From the NCBI GenBank assembly GCA_016783985.1, contig JADHVM010000059.1:1-6398 (forward strand): a stretch of DNA of 6,398 nucleotides. The letters are read 5' to 3'. This document shows positions 1 to 6,198 of this stretch, in pieces. The notes under the pieces were generated by a model, which saw only the letters and a program-made list of their open reading frames with translations, made no database searches and was not told the origin of the DNA. Within the stretch, counting starts at the first letter, position 1. Each line of letters begins with the position of its first letter. The DNA is from Actinomycetota bacterium (lineage in GTDB: Bacteria > Actinomycetota > Humimicrobiia > Humimicrobiales > Humimicrobiaceae). A program made the translations under genes and the position numbers.

Positions 1-6
1 TTTTCA

Positions 7-74
7 GAACCAATCTTTTTTCTTTCACCTCTGGCGAAAGGTTTTAAGCGTATTTTTATTGATTGCCCAAAAGC
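7..74 (-). repeat. Inverted, internally deleted fragment resembling the recombinase gene
   Basis: On the minus strand this stretch contains three exact matches to the recombinase gene in the same order. The 16 bases at 74-59 match 477-492 (encoding AFGQS), 11 bases at 57-47 match 1399-1409, and 14 bases at 20-7 match 1446-1459 (encoding KKIGS). The first two are separated by one base here but by over 900 bases in the gene, and the stretch between the second and third has diverged. It looks like a relic of a deleted second copy in opposite orientation. A 16-base inverted match is unlikely by chance in 6.4 kb, and colinearity of three strengthens it. Confidence 0.5.
22..40 (-). repeat. Small hairpin upstream of the recombinase
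   Basis: On the minus strand CTTTCGCC and GGTGAAAG form an 8-pair stem with one G-T wobble around the triloop AGA. On the plus strand the wobble becomes an A-C mismatch, so the fold is better as minus-strand RNA. It sits inside the diverged part of the recombinase-like fragment. There is no adjacent T run on the minus strand, so it is not a clear terminator. Confidence 0.4.
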
Positions 75-89
75 TAATTTAAAGATAAT

Positions 90-1670
90 ATGAATAATAT
101 GAATTTACAAACCAAAAAGTTTTTCCTCTATGCTCGAAAATCCACCGATGAGCCGGAAAGACAGGTTCTATCTATTGAAGCCCAGCTTTTTGAACTACGG
201 GAATATGCCAAAAAAGAAGGGCTGAGTGTCGTCCGTGAATTTGTAGAGAGTAAAACCGCTAAAGAGCCGGGACGAGAAATCTTCAACAATATGATAGCGA
301 GCATAGAGGAAGATGAAGCTGATGGAATTTTAGCGTGGCATCCTGACAGACTGGCAAGAAATAGTATTGACGGTGGACAGATTATTTACTTTATAGATAC
401 TGGAAAAATTACCACGCTAAAATTCCCAACTTTTTGGTTTGATCCGACACCTCAGGGAAAATTTATGCTATCTATTGCTTTTGGGCAATCAAAATACTAT
501 GTTGATAATCTTTCAGAAAACGTAAAAAGAGGTATTCGCCAGAAGCTAAGAAATGGGATATGGTCCGCCTGGGCGCCACTGGGATATATAAATGATAAAA
601 ATAATCACTGTATTATAGTTGATAAAGAAAAAGCAAAGTTTATAAAAAAAGCATTTGAACTTTATGCTACCGGCGAATACCCCCTTGCTCAAATTAGAAA
701 GATCATCAACACAAGTGGCCTGGTTGGCAGGAAAGGCAAGTTGCTTTCCGTCTCTAATTATCAATACATGCTTAAAAATAAAATCTACTATGGAATAATT
801 GAATATAATGGTGAACTGTATGACGGAAAGCATAAACCGATTATTACAAAGAAACTTTTTGATAAGTGTCAGGAAGTGATGAAGCATAAATCTAAACCGA
901 AGGGGCAGCAGCTAAAACCATATATGTATCGGGGATTTTTCCATTGTGGCGAGTGCGGCTGCTTTATCACAACCGAGACACAGAAGGGACATAACTATTT
1001 AAGGTGTACAAAACGGAAAAATCCCTGTTCGCAAAGATACACACGGGAAGAGAGCATCACTTCCCAGATAAGAGAGAAAATCAAAAAAGTTTCTTTGTCT
1101 TCTGCCTGGGTAAATGCTTCAATTGCCCAATTTGAAAAAGAAAAAACAGAAATTACCCAGGCAGAAAGCTCTTTCGCCCAAAAATTGCGGAATGAGCTTG
1201 TGAAAATAGAAATAAAGCTTGATCGTTTGCTTGATCTTCACCTTGAGGGCAGTTTGACACAAACCGAATATACCACCAAAAAACAAAAGCTCATTCTCGC
1301 TAAAAAGGATTTAGAAGAAAAAATCTCTGCTTTTGGGCGGAAGAGCAATAATCGGTTCGAACGTGCCATTACCTTCTTAAAAGCCACCAATCAGGCCGAA
1401 AAATACGCTCAAGAAGAAAATCCTGAAAGGAATCGGGATTTTCTCAAAAAGATTGGTTCGAACTTCCGCATTGCCAACCGCACACTGGTGTGTGATTTCA
1501 AAAATGCCTGGATTATAGCAGAAAAATACCATGACGAGGCACAGCGCGCCGGGGCAACCTCTTATGATTTTCTAAAAAGTGAAAGTTGGCTGGGGAGGGA
1601 GGATTCGAACCTCCGATCACGGGACCAAAACCCGTTGCCTTGCCACTTGGCTACTCCCCAATTAAGCTAA
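90..1670 (+). CDS. Large serine recombinase (site-specific integrase, resolvase/invertase superfamily)
   Basis: This is a large serine integrase of 526 residues. Such enzymes cut both strands at att sites through a 5'-phosphoserine link and integrate or excise an element. The N-terminal catalytic domain has YARKS at 14-18 with S18 the likely nucleophile, and DRLAR at 86-90. A recombinase domain follows at about 155-265 (WAPLGY, YYGIIEYNGELYDG). A zinc ribbon uses C286, C289, C306 and C313, and a charged coiled coil spans about 345-415. The C-terminal segment contains FLKKIGSNFR at 451-460. Residues 500-524 are encoded by the antisense of a tRNA-Gln gene, so the true functional end is probably near residue 495-500. 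The start could be M1 or M4; neither has a clear ribosome binding site. From memory it resembles recombinases common in Patescibacteria. It is richer in G/C than the minus-strand genes, which fits horizontal transfer. Function is confident; the att site and the element are inferred. Confidence 0.93.
   Translation: MNNMNLQTKKFFLYARKSTDEPERQVLSIEAQLFELREYAKKEGLSVVREFVESKTAKEPGREIFNNMIASIEEDEADGILAWHPDRLARNSIDGGQIIYFIDTGKITTLKFPTFWFDPTPQGKFMLSIAFGQSKYYVDNLSENVKRGIRQKLRNGIWSAWAPLGYINDKNNHCIIVDKEKAKFIKKAFELYATGEYPLAQIRKIINTSGLVGRKGKLLSVSNYQYMLKNKIYYGIIEYNGELYDGKHKPIITKKLFDKCQEVMKHKSKPKGQQLKPYMYRGFFHCGECGCFITTETQKGHNYLRCTKRKNPCSQRYTREESITSQIREKIKKVSLSSAWVNASIAQFEKEKTEITQAESSFAQKLRNELVKIEIKLDRLLDLHLEGSLTQTEYTTKKQKLILAKKDLEEKISAFGRKSNNRFERAITFLKATNQAEKYAQEENPERNRDFLKKIGSNFRIANRTLVCDFKNAWIIAEKYHDEAQRAGATSYDFLKSESWLGREDSNLRSRDQNPLPCHLATPQLS
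1587..1660 (-). tRNA. tRNA-Gln (anticodon UUG), CCA encoded
   Basis: Read on the minus strand the gene folds as a standard cloverleaf. The acceptor stem TGGGGAG pairs with CTCCCCA. The D arm is GCC/GGC around AAGTGGCAA. The anticodon stem ACGGG/CCCGT encloses the loop TTTTGGT, with anticodon TTG at 1628-1626. The T arm is GGAGG-TTCGAAT-CCTCC. The discriminator base is G, and the 3' CCA is encoded at 1589-1587. The weak first pair U1-A72 and G73 are expected glutamine identity features. The gene lies 168 bases downstream of ispE on the same strand and appears to have its own promoter. Its whole length is overlapped, on the opposite strand, by the last codons of the serine recombinase. Confidence 0.96.
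1587..1660. other. Candidate attachment site (att) of the recombinase-bearing element
   Basis: The recombinase gene runs directly into the 3' end of the tRNA, which is the usual layout where an integrase lies at one end of its element and the crossover core lies inside a tRNA gene. The 3' half of the tRNA (about 1587-1620) is the likeliest core, because integration there leaves a complete tRNA. No second copy of the tRNA 3' end occurs in this window, so the other boundary must lie to the left if the element is intact. The exact core cannot be read from one junction. Serine integrases use tRNA targets less often than tyrosine integrases do. Confidence 0.35.
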
Positions 1671-1828
1671 TAAATTTTATATCAGATTTGCATAAAATTC
1701 AAACCCTGGCAATCACATACTTTAACGCTACAACAGGTCTTGATATCATATACCTTAATAATAGTAAATTAAATGAATGATTTTAAATTCTGTTAAAAAA
1801 AATGAAAGAAGACTTTATATAAAAGATT
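1661..1828. other. Intergenic region between tRNA-Gln and ispE
   Basis: This 168-base gap holds the tRNA promoter candidate near 1674-1702 and the T run of the weak hairpin near 1795-1837. I see no open reading frame worth calling. The 64-codon plus-strand frame that starts in the tRNA (1586-1780) is the familiar spurious peptide of an antisense tRNA. Confidence 0.7.
1674..1702 (-). promoter_or_regulatory. Probable sigma-70-type promoter of tRNA-Gln
   Basis: On the minus strand a -35-like TTGAAT (1702-1697) is followed after 17 bases by a -10-like TAAAAT (1679-1674). The tRNA 5' end lies 13 bases further on, leaving a short leader for RNase P to remove. An overlapping alternative is an extended -10, TGATATAAA, at about the same place. 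This was matched by eye to the general bacterial consensus. Confidence 0.5.
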
Positions 1829-1837
1829 CTATATAAA
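1795..1837 (-). terminator. Weak candidate terminator after ispE
   Basis: A perfect 8-base inverted repeat (TTTATATA at 1814-1821 and TATATAAA at 1830-1837, 8-base loop) begins inside the last codons of ispE. On the minus strand it is followed about 11 bases later by a run of eight T (1802-1795). The stem contains only A-T pairs and the T run is not adjacent, so intrinsic termination would be weak. It may be chance in AT-rich DNA. Confidence 0.25.
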
Positions 1838-2755
1838 ATTTAAACTGTTAGGAATAGTATAAGATAAAAAGACCCTGCTAGATAATTCCTTTAATCCTTT
1901 ATGTACTTCACGAGCAACTTTTAAATCCCGACATAATGCAAATACTGTAGGTCCGCTTCCAGTCATCTGTGCAGAAATAGCTCCAAGCGATAAAGCTTTC
2001 TCTTTTAATGAAGAAACTATACTATCTTCAGTAACAACTACATCTTCTAAATCATTGCCAAGATTATTTAAAAAATCAGTAAATTTTCTATCAAATATAT
2101 TATTTATTAAATCATCATGTATTGATTTTTTCTCTTTTCCAATTAAATCAAATTTTTCATACACCTCACCAGATAAAAATTTCCTGCCATTGCTAGCAAG
2201 AACAACCCAGTAAAAAGGCAAATCTGGTAGTGCCGAAATCTTTTCGCCTTTCCCTTCTACTAAAGCCGTCCCTCCAGAAATACAAAAAGGAACATCTGAT
2301 CCAACCGAATCTGCCATTTCTATTAATTCACTTTCTCCAATATTTAAATTAAAAAGTTTCTGCAAGGCAACCAATGTAGCTGCTGCATTTGTACTTCCCC
2401 CCGCAAGTCCTGCACTTACAGGTATTCTCTTATGTATGTTAATCTTTATATTATATTTCTTTCTTAAATTAAAATTATTCAATATTAATAAGGCAGCCTT
2501 ATGAACTAAGTTCTTTTCTCCCAGGGGAATCTCTACATCATTGCTGGTAATAAAAATATCATTTCCATTCTCTGAATGGCTGGCAACTCCATAATCTTTA
2601 TGAAAAACTTCAAAGCAAAGTTCATCTGAAAGACTAACGCTCTGCATTATTGATTTTATTTCATGATAGCCGTCAGTTCGGTCATTCTTTTGAACATTTA
2701 AATATAAATTTATCTTTCCTGAAGCTTCTATTGTAAGTTTTTTATTAAACTTCAT
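1829..2755 (-). CDS. ispE: 4-diphosphocytidyl-2-C-methyl-D-erythritol kinase
   Basis: IspE is a cytosolic GHMP-family kinase. It phosphorylates the 2-hydroxyl of CDP-methylerythritol with ATP in the MEP pathway to isopentenyl diphosphate. At 308 residues it is of usual length. Visible motifs are GKINLYL at 13-19 with probable catalytic K14, DGYHEI at 28-33, the ATP-binding glycine-rich loop PVSAGLAGGSTNAA at 112-125, GSDVPF at 152-157 with probable catalytic D154, and the third GHMP motif MTGSGPTVFAL at 264-274. The residue before the catalytic lysine is G rather than the usual A. It starts with ATG, 61 bases after rsmA, without a recognisable Shine-Dalgarno; a weak promoter of its own is possible in that gap. 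It is the last protein gene of the cluster. Its presence implies that the host makes isoprenoids by the MEP route, which most Patescibacteria lack. Confidence 0.97.
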   Translation of the reverse strand: MKFNKKLTIEASGKINLYLNVQKNDRTDGYHEIKSIMQSVSLSDELCFEVFHKDYGVASHSENGNDIFITSNDVEIPLGEKNLVHKAALLILNNFNLRKKYNIKINIHKRIPVSAGLAGGSTNAAATLVALQKLFNLNIGESELIEMADSVGSDVPFCISGGTALVEGKGEKISALPDLPFYWVVLASNGRKFLSGEVYEKFDLIGKEKKSIHDDLINNIFDRKFTDFLNNLGNDLEDVVVTEDSIVSSLKEKALSLGAISAQMTGSGPTVFALCRDLKVAREVHKGLKELSSRVFLSYTIPNSLNFI

Positions 2756-2769
2756 ATATGCTAAATAAT

Positions 2770-2813
2770 ATCATATTAATTCGATCTTAGGTATACAATT
2801 ATTAACCTGCCAA
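2770..2813 (-). promoter_or_regulatory. Possible internal promoter before ispE
   Basis: The only sizeable gap in the cluster contains two promoter-like arrangements on the minus strand. TTGGCA (2813-2808) with TAAGAT (2789-2784) has an 18-base spacer. TTGTAT (2798-2793) with TATGAT (2775-2770) has a 17-base spacer. The second would start transcription within roughly ten bases of the ispE ATG, giving a nearly leaderless message, which would suit the absent ribosome binding site. AT-rich DNA yields such matches easily. Confidence 0.25.
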
Positions 2814-2816
2814 AAG

Positions 2817-3719
2817 CTAGTTACTAATATTTTTATATAAAAAAATGAAATCCTCTAATTTGAGCTCTTCTGCTCTTACATTCTCATTTTTACTAATTTC
2901 ATTAAGCAGTTTAATAATTAAAACTTTTTTGTCAAGGTATTTTTCACTACTCCCTGCCAATGAATTAATAACTTTTTTTCTTCTATTGGAAAAGCAATCA
3001 TCAATAAATTTAAAGAAATCAATTACTGCTTTATTTTTATTCTCAATCCTTCCCTGAATATCTATTAATTTTTTTAATAGAGCACTACTATCTTTCCTTA
3101 TTATTTCAACAAAAGTAGAATCCACAAAAGGTTTAGGTCTAAAGCAGTTTCTTGAGATTTGAAAACAGACATTGTAGCTAGCTAAAAAATTTGACTTTAC
3201 TGTATATGCACTGTAATTTTTATCTCCAGGCTTAGCAAGAACTCTATCAGCAATATCTTTCTGTATAGTCACAAGTAATCTATCAATATCAGCTGCTTCA
3301 ATTAGAATCTTAATTAACAAAGGTGCTGCTATTTTATAAGGAAGATTTGAAACAATCTTATTTATTTCATATTCTTTACTTAGTTTGCAATAATCTAACT
3401 TTAAAGCATCGGCTTCTATCAACCCTATCTCTTTACCAAGCCTCTCTGTAAAAATATCTTTAAATGCTTTTGCTACAAGTCTGTCTATTTCTATACAAAT
3501 TATTTTATTTGAAAGAGACAGTAATACTTCAGTCAGACTGCCAATTCCACTTCCAATCTCAAGAATTATATCTTCAGAGTTTATATTTGCCTTGGAAGCA
3601 ATTTTTTTTGCAATGTTGGTATCAACTAAAAAATTTTGGCCTAAACTTTTTTTAAGTCCTATTTTATATTTTCTTATAATACCATCAGTTCTTATTGGAG
3701 AGCTAATGTATACACTCAT
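2817..3719 (-). CDS. rsmA: 16S rRNA (adenine1518-N6/adenine1519-N6)-dimethyltransferase
   Basis: RsmA (KsgA) dimethylates two adjacent adenines in the 3'-terminal hairpin of 16S rRNA using S-adenosylmethionine, a late checkpoint in 30S assembly. The 300 residues show the KKSLGQNFL signature at 23-31, SAM motif I EIGSGIGSLT at 54-63 (S where P is usual), the acidic residue E77 in CIEID, D104 in EADAL, and the catalytic motif NLPY at 125-128. Further on come QKDIADRVLAKPGDKNYSAY (about 153-172), FRPKPFVDS at 193-201, and the small C-terminal helical domain with FSNRRKKVINSL at about 243-254. The gene starts 10 bases after the tatD stop with ATG and no visible Shine-Dalgarno, so translation may depend on coupling. 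No rnmV (ribonuclease M5) gene lies between tatD and rsmA, although one does in Bacillus. Confidence 0.97.
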   Translation of the reverse strand: MSVYISSPIRTDGIIRKYKIGLKKSLGQNFLVDTNIAKKIASKANINSEDIILEIGSGIGSLTEVLLSLSNKIICIEIDRLVAKAFKDIFTERLGKEIGLIEADALKLDYCKLSKEYEINKIVSNLPYKIAAPLLIKILIEAADIDRLLVTIQKDIADRVLAKPGDKNYSAYTVKSNFLASYNVCFQISRNCFRPKPFVDSTFVEIIRKDSSALLKKLIDIQGRIENKNKAVIDFFKFIDDCFSNRRKKVINSLAGSSEKYLDKKVLIIKLLNEISKNENVRAEELKLEDFIFLYKNISN

Positions 3720-3729
3720 ATTTTTATGA

Positions 3730-4650
3730 TTATGAAATTTTATTTTTATTTAAAGAAAAAAAATTTTCTGCATTTTTTGAAGTAATTTCTGCTATTTCAC
3801 TGACAGTTAAATTTTTAATCTCTGCTATTTTACAAGCTACATATTTTACGTATTCTGGGTAATTTTCTTTACCTCTTTTTGGTTGAGGAGCTAAAAATGG
3901 AGCATCGGTTTCTATAAAAATCCTCTCAATTGGAATTTCTTTTATAACTTCAAGCACACCCTTTGCATTGGGAAAAGTTATTACTCCTGTAAATGATATG
4001 AAAAGACCTAGACCTATACACTCCATAGCAAAGTCTAAATCTCCTGAAAAGCAATGGACAACTGCTTTAAAATTTTTATCGCGTGCATATTTTCTAACAA
4101 CTCTTAAAGTATCATTATGAGCATCTCTATCATGAATTATTACTGGTAAATTATATTTAATTGCCATCTCTATTTGTGCAGCAAATACTTTCTCCTGATC
4201 GCTTCTGGGGCTTAAATTCCTATAAAAGTCAAACCCTGTCTCCCCTACTGCAGCAACCTTCCTGTATTTATTTTTAGTATCTTTATCAGTTACAAAATCA
4301 GTTCTTATTCCATTTACATCCTTAGTTTCATCCTTGCAAAAATCATTAGTTCCATTAATCATTGATTCAAGGTGCTTCTTATGATTACTTCCAAATTCTC
4401 TTGCATAATGTGGGTGAATACCAATACTTGCAAAAACATTATCAAATGTTTTTGAAAATTCTAAAGATTTCCTGCTTCCATCAAGACTTGAACCAACATT
4501 TATAATATACTTAACATCTTCCAACCTGGAGTCTTTTACAGCTTCTTCGGGGGTTTTGTTCTTCAGCATGTCCAGGTGTGCATGAGTATCAATAAAATAG
4601 TATTTATTACTTTTCTTTAATTCTTGGGAATAATATTTCCCTTTTTCCAA
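3730..4650 (-). CDS. tatD: TatD-family metal-dependent hydrolase (DNase/RNase)
   Basis: This is a TIM-barrel amidohydrolase-like protein of the TatD/YcfH/YabD family. Members act as divalent-metal-dependent nucleases; the physiological substrate is often uncertain. Metal ligands are visible: H23 and H25 (THAHLD), E137 (GETGFDFY), H173 (VIIHDRDA), H199 (VVHCFSG) and D249 (IETDAPFLAP). At 306 residues it is longer than the usual 255-265. The excess is an N-terminal tail of about 15 and a polar, lysine/aspartate-rich insertion at about 86-130, before the metal-binding glutamate. The start is TTG at 4650, chosen because GGGGAGGAG lies about seven bases upstream and because the HxH motif must be included. 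The first 44 bases overlap the end of metG in another frame, so translational coupling is likely. Confidence 0.94.
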   Translation of the reverse strand: MEKGKYYSQELKKSNKYYFIDTHAHLDMLKNKTPEEAVKDSRLEDVKYIINVGSSLDGSRKSLEFSKTFDNVFASIGIHPHYAREFGSNHKKHLESMINGTNDFCKDETKDVNGIRTDFVTDKDTKNKYRKVAAVGETGFDFYRNLSPRSDQEKVFAAQIEMAIKYNLPVIIHDRDAHNDTLRVVRKYARDKNFKAVVHCFSGDLDFAMECIGLGLFISFTGVITFPNAKGVLEVIKEIPIERIFIETDAPFLAPQPKRGKENYPEYVKYVACKIAEIKNLTVSEIAEITSKNAENFFSLNKNKIS

Positions 4651-6175
4651 TTTTTACTCCTCCCCTAAATTTACCCCACTGTCCGTCTTTACTTATATCC
4701 ATATCATCAATTTTTTCGTTTATTCCTATTTGACTTAATATTCTCTGGCAAGTTTTGGGCATAAAAGGAGATATTATTAAAGCAGATAGTCTTATAGCTT
4801 CTGCTAAATCATATAATATACTATTAAGCTTCTTTGCATCAGAATCCTTGCTACTCTTAGCAACAGCCCATGGCTGACTATCTTCAATAAACTTATTAGT
4901 TAAATTTATAAATTCCCATATTTTTACAAGACTCTTAGAATAATTAAAATCTTCAATGGTTTTCCTTACTAAGCTCTTAACTTCTTCCCATTTTTCTTGA
5001 AGTTTTGCATTACTTTCAGATCTTTCAGGAATGACGCCATCTCTATATTTACTAATCATTACCAGAGATCTTGAAACTAAATTTCCAATATCATTACTTA
5101 AATCAGAATTATATCTTTTAATCATTGCCTGATTGGTAAAAGAACCATCCTGCCCAAATGACAACTCCCTTGTTAAAAAATACCGCAAAGCATCAACTCC
5201 AAACTCTTCTGAAAGCTCATCAGGATCAAGTGTTATCCCTTTAGATTTTGATAATTTTTCCTTACCCAATAACAACCAGCCATGCACAACAATATGTTTT
5301 GGCGGTTCAATTCCCATAGACATAAGAAGTGCAGGCCAGATCACAGCATGAAACTTTAAAATATCCTTTCCAATATGATGTTGGTCAGCTGGCCAATAAT
5401 CTCTATACAGATTATCATCATCCAGACCATATCCTAATACTGAAATATAATTTATAAGTGCATCAACCCATACATAACTGTAATGCTTGCTGTCAAAAGG
5501 TATGGGAATTCCCCATGTCACTGCAGTTCTGGATACACTTATATCCTTTAATCCCTGCTTTAAAAGTCCCAGAACCTCATTCCTTCTTGTCTCAGGAATC
5601 ACAAAATCAGGGTTATCTTCAATATGTTTGATTAATTTATCTTTATAATTTGATAATTTAAAAAAATAGTTTTCTTCTTTTACTTTTTCAACTGCCCTGT
5701 TGCACTGGGGACATTTAGCGTCAATCAGCTGAGAATCCAGTAAGAAAGTTTCACAGGGTACACAATACCATCCTTCATAAGTTCCCTTATACAAATCTCC
5801 ATTATCTTTAAGTTTGGTTATAATATTGCCTACAACTTTTTCATGGTTTTTATCAGTAGTCCTTATAAAGGCATCATTACTTATAGAATAAAGCTTAAGA
5901 ATTCTTTTCATATCCAATACCATACCATCAACATATTTCTGTGGGGGAAGTCCTTTCTCCTGAGCACTCTTGTAAATTTTTTGCCCATGCTCATCAGACC
6001 CAGTTAAAAAATAAACGTCCTTTCCCATCAATTTTTTAAATCTTGCCATAATATCAGCCAGAATAAACTCATAAACCTGACCAAGATGCAACTTTGCATT
6101 CATGTATGGGATTGCTGTGGTTATATAAAATTTTTCTTTTTCCACGCTATCCTTTGCCATATTATTATTTACCAT
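4607..6175 (-). CDS. metG: Methionyl-tRNA synthetase, short form
   Basis: MetRS charges tRNA-Met for initiation and elongation in the cytosol. It is a class I synthetase. The Rossmann fold begins with FYITTAIPYMNAKLHLGQ at 16-33, where HLGQ (30-33) stands for the HIGH motif with Q as last residue. The zinc knuckle in the connective domain uses C138, C141, C155 and C158. The second signature is KLSKS at 307-311 (KMSKS variant). The helical anticodon-binding domain follows, with the QPW motif near 434-436. At 522 residues it lacks the C-terminal OB-fold tRNA-binding extension present in longer MetRS. The annotated ATG at 6175 and an in-frame ATG at 6160 are both possible starts; neither has a Shine-Dalgarno, and conserved sequence begins only about residue 15. 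It begins 23 bases after the rsmI stop and overlaps tatD by 44 bases. Confidence 0.97.
   Translation of the reverse strand: MVNNNMAKDSVEKEKFYITTAIPYMNAKLHLGQVYEFILADIMARFKKLMGKDVYFLTGSDEHGQKIYKSAQEKGLPPQKYVDGMVLDMKRILKLYSISNDAFIRTTDKNHEKVVGNIITKLKDNGDLYKGTYEGWYCVPCETFLLDSQLIDAKCPQCNRAVEKVKEENYFFKLSNYKDKLIKHIEDNPDFVIPETRRNEVLGLLKQGLKDISVSRTAVTWGIPIPFDSKHYSYVWVDALINYISVLGYGLDDDNLYRDYWPADQHHIGKDILKFHAVIWPALLMSMGIEPPKHIVVHGWLLLGKEKLSKSKGITLDPDELSEEFGVDALRYFLTRELSFGQDGSFTNQAMIKRYNSDLSNDIGNLVSRSLVMISKYRDGVIPERSESNAKLQEKWEEVKSLVRKTIEDFNYSKSLVKIWEFINLTNKFIEDSQPWAVAKSSKDSDAKKLNSILYDLAEAIRLSALIISPFMPKTCQRILSQIGINEKIDDMDISKDGQWGKFRGGVKIGKREILFPRIKEK
4651..4666 (-). promoter_or_regulatory. Strong Shine-Dalgarno that fixes the TTG start of tatD
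   Basis: On the minus strand AGGGGAGGAG is followed by TAAAAA and then TTG. It is an almost ideal anti-16S match at good spacing, located inside the coding sequence of metG. None of the other genes in the window has a comparable site, so it is a specific signal for this unusual start codon. Confidence 0.8.
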
Positions 6176-6198
6176 GCCATTTATTAATAAATAGTAAT

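Noticed and set aside
59..89. Promoter for the recombinase: TTGATT at 59-64 and GATAAT at 84-89
   Set aside because: The spacer of 19 bases is long, the -10 abuts the start codon, and the TTGATT lies inside the recombinase-derived repeat, so the match is probably fortuitous.
1..93. Plus-strand frame open from the window edge, ending in TGA that overlaps the recombinase ATG as ATGA
   Set aside because: The overlap resembles translational coupling, but 30 open codons are weak evidence. The translation is unrecognised, and the same bases are better explained by the inverted recombinase-like fragment and the hairpin.
546..887. 113-codon minus-strand frame inside the recombinase
   Set aside because: It is the complement of well-conserved recombinase coding sequence and shows no recognisable family or ribosome binding site.
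1586..1780. 64-codon plus-strand frame beginning MAGEGGFEPP
   Set aside because: It is the well-known spurious peptide obtained by translating the antisense of a tRNA gene; it has no other support.
5133..5351. Plus-strand frame within metG, and similar frames at 2845-3057 and 3464-3655 within rsmA
   Set aside because: They are shadows of strongly supported genes on the other strand, with low-complexity translations.
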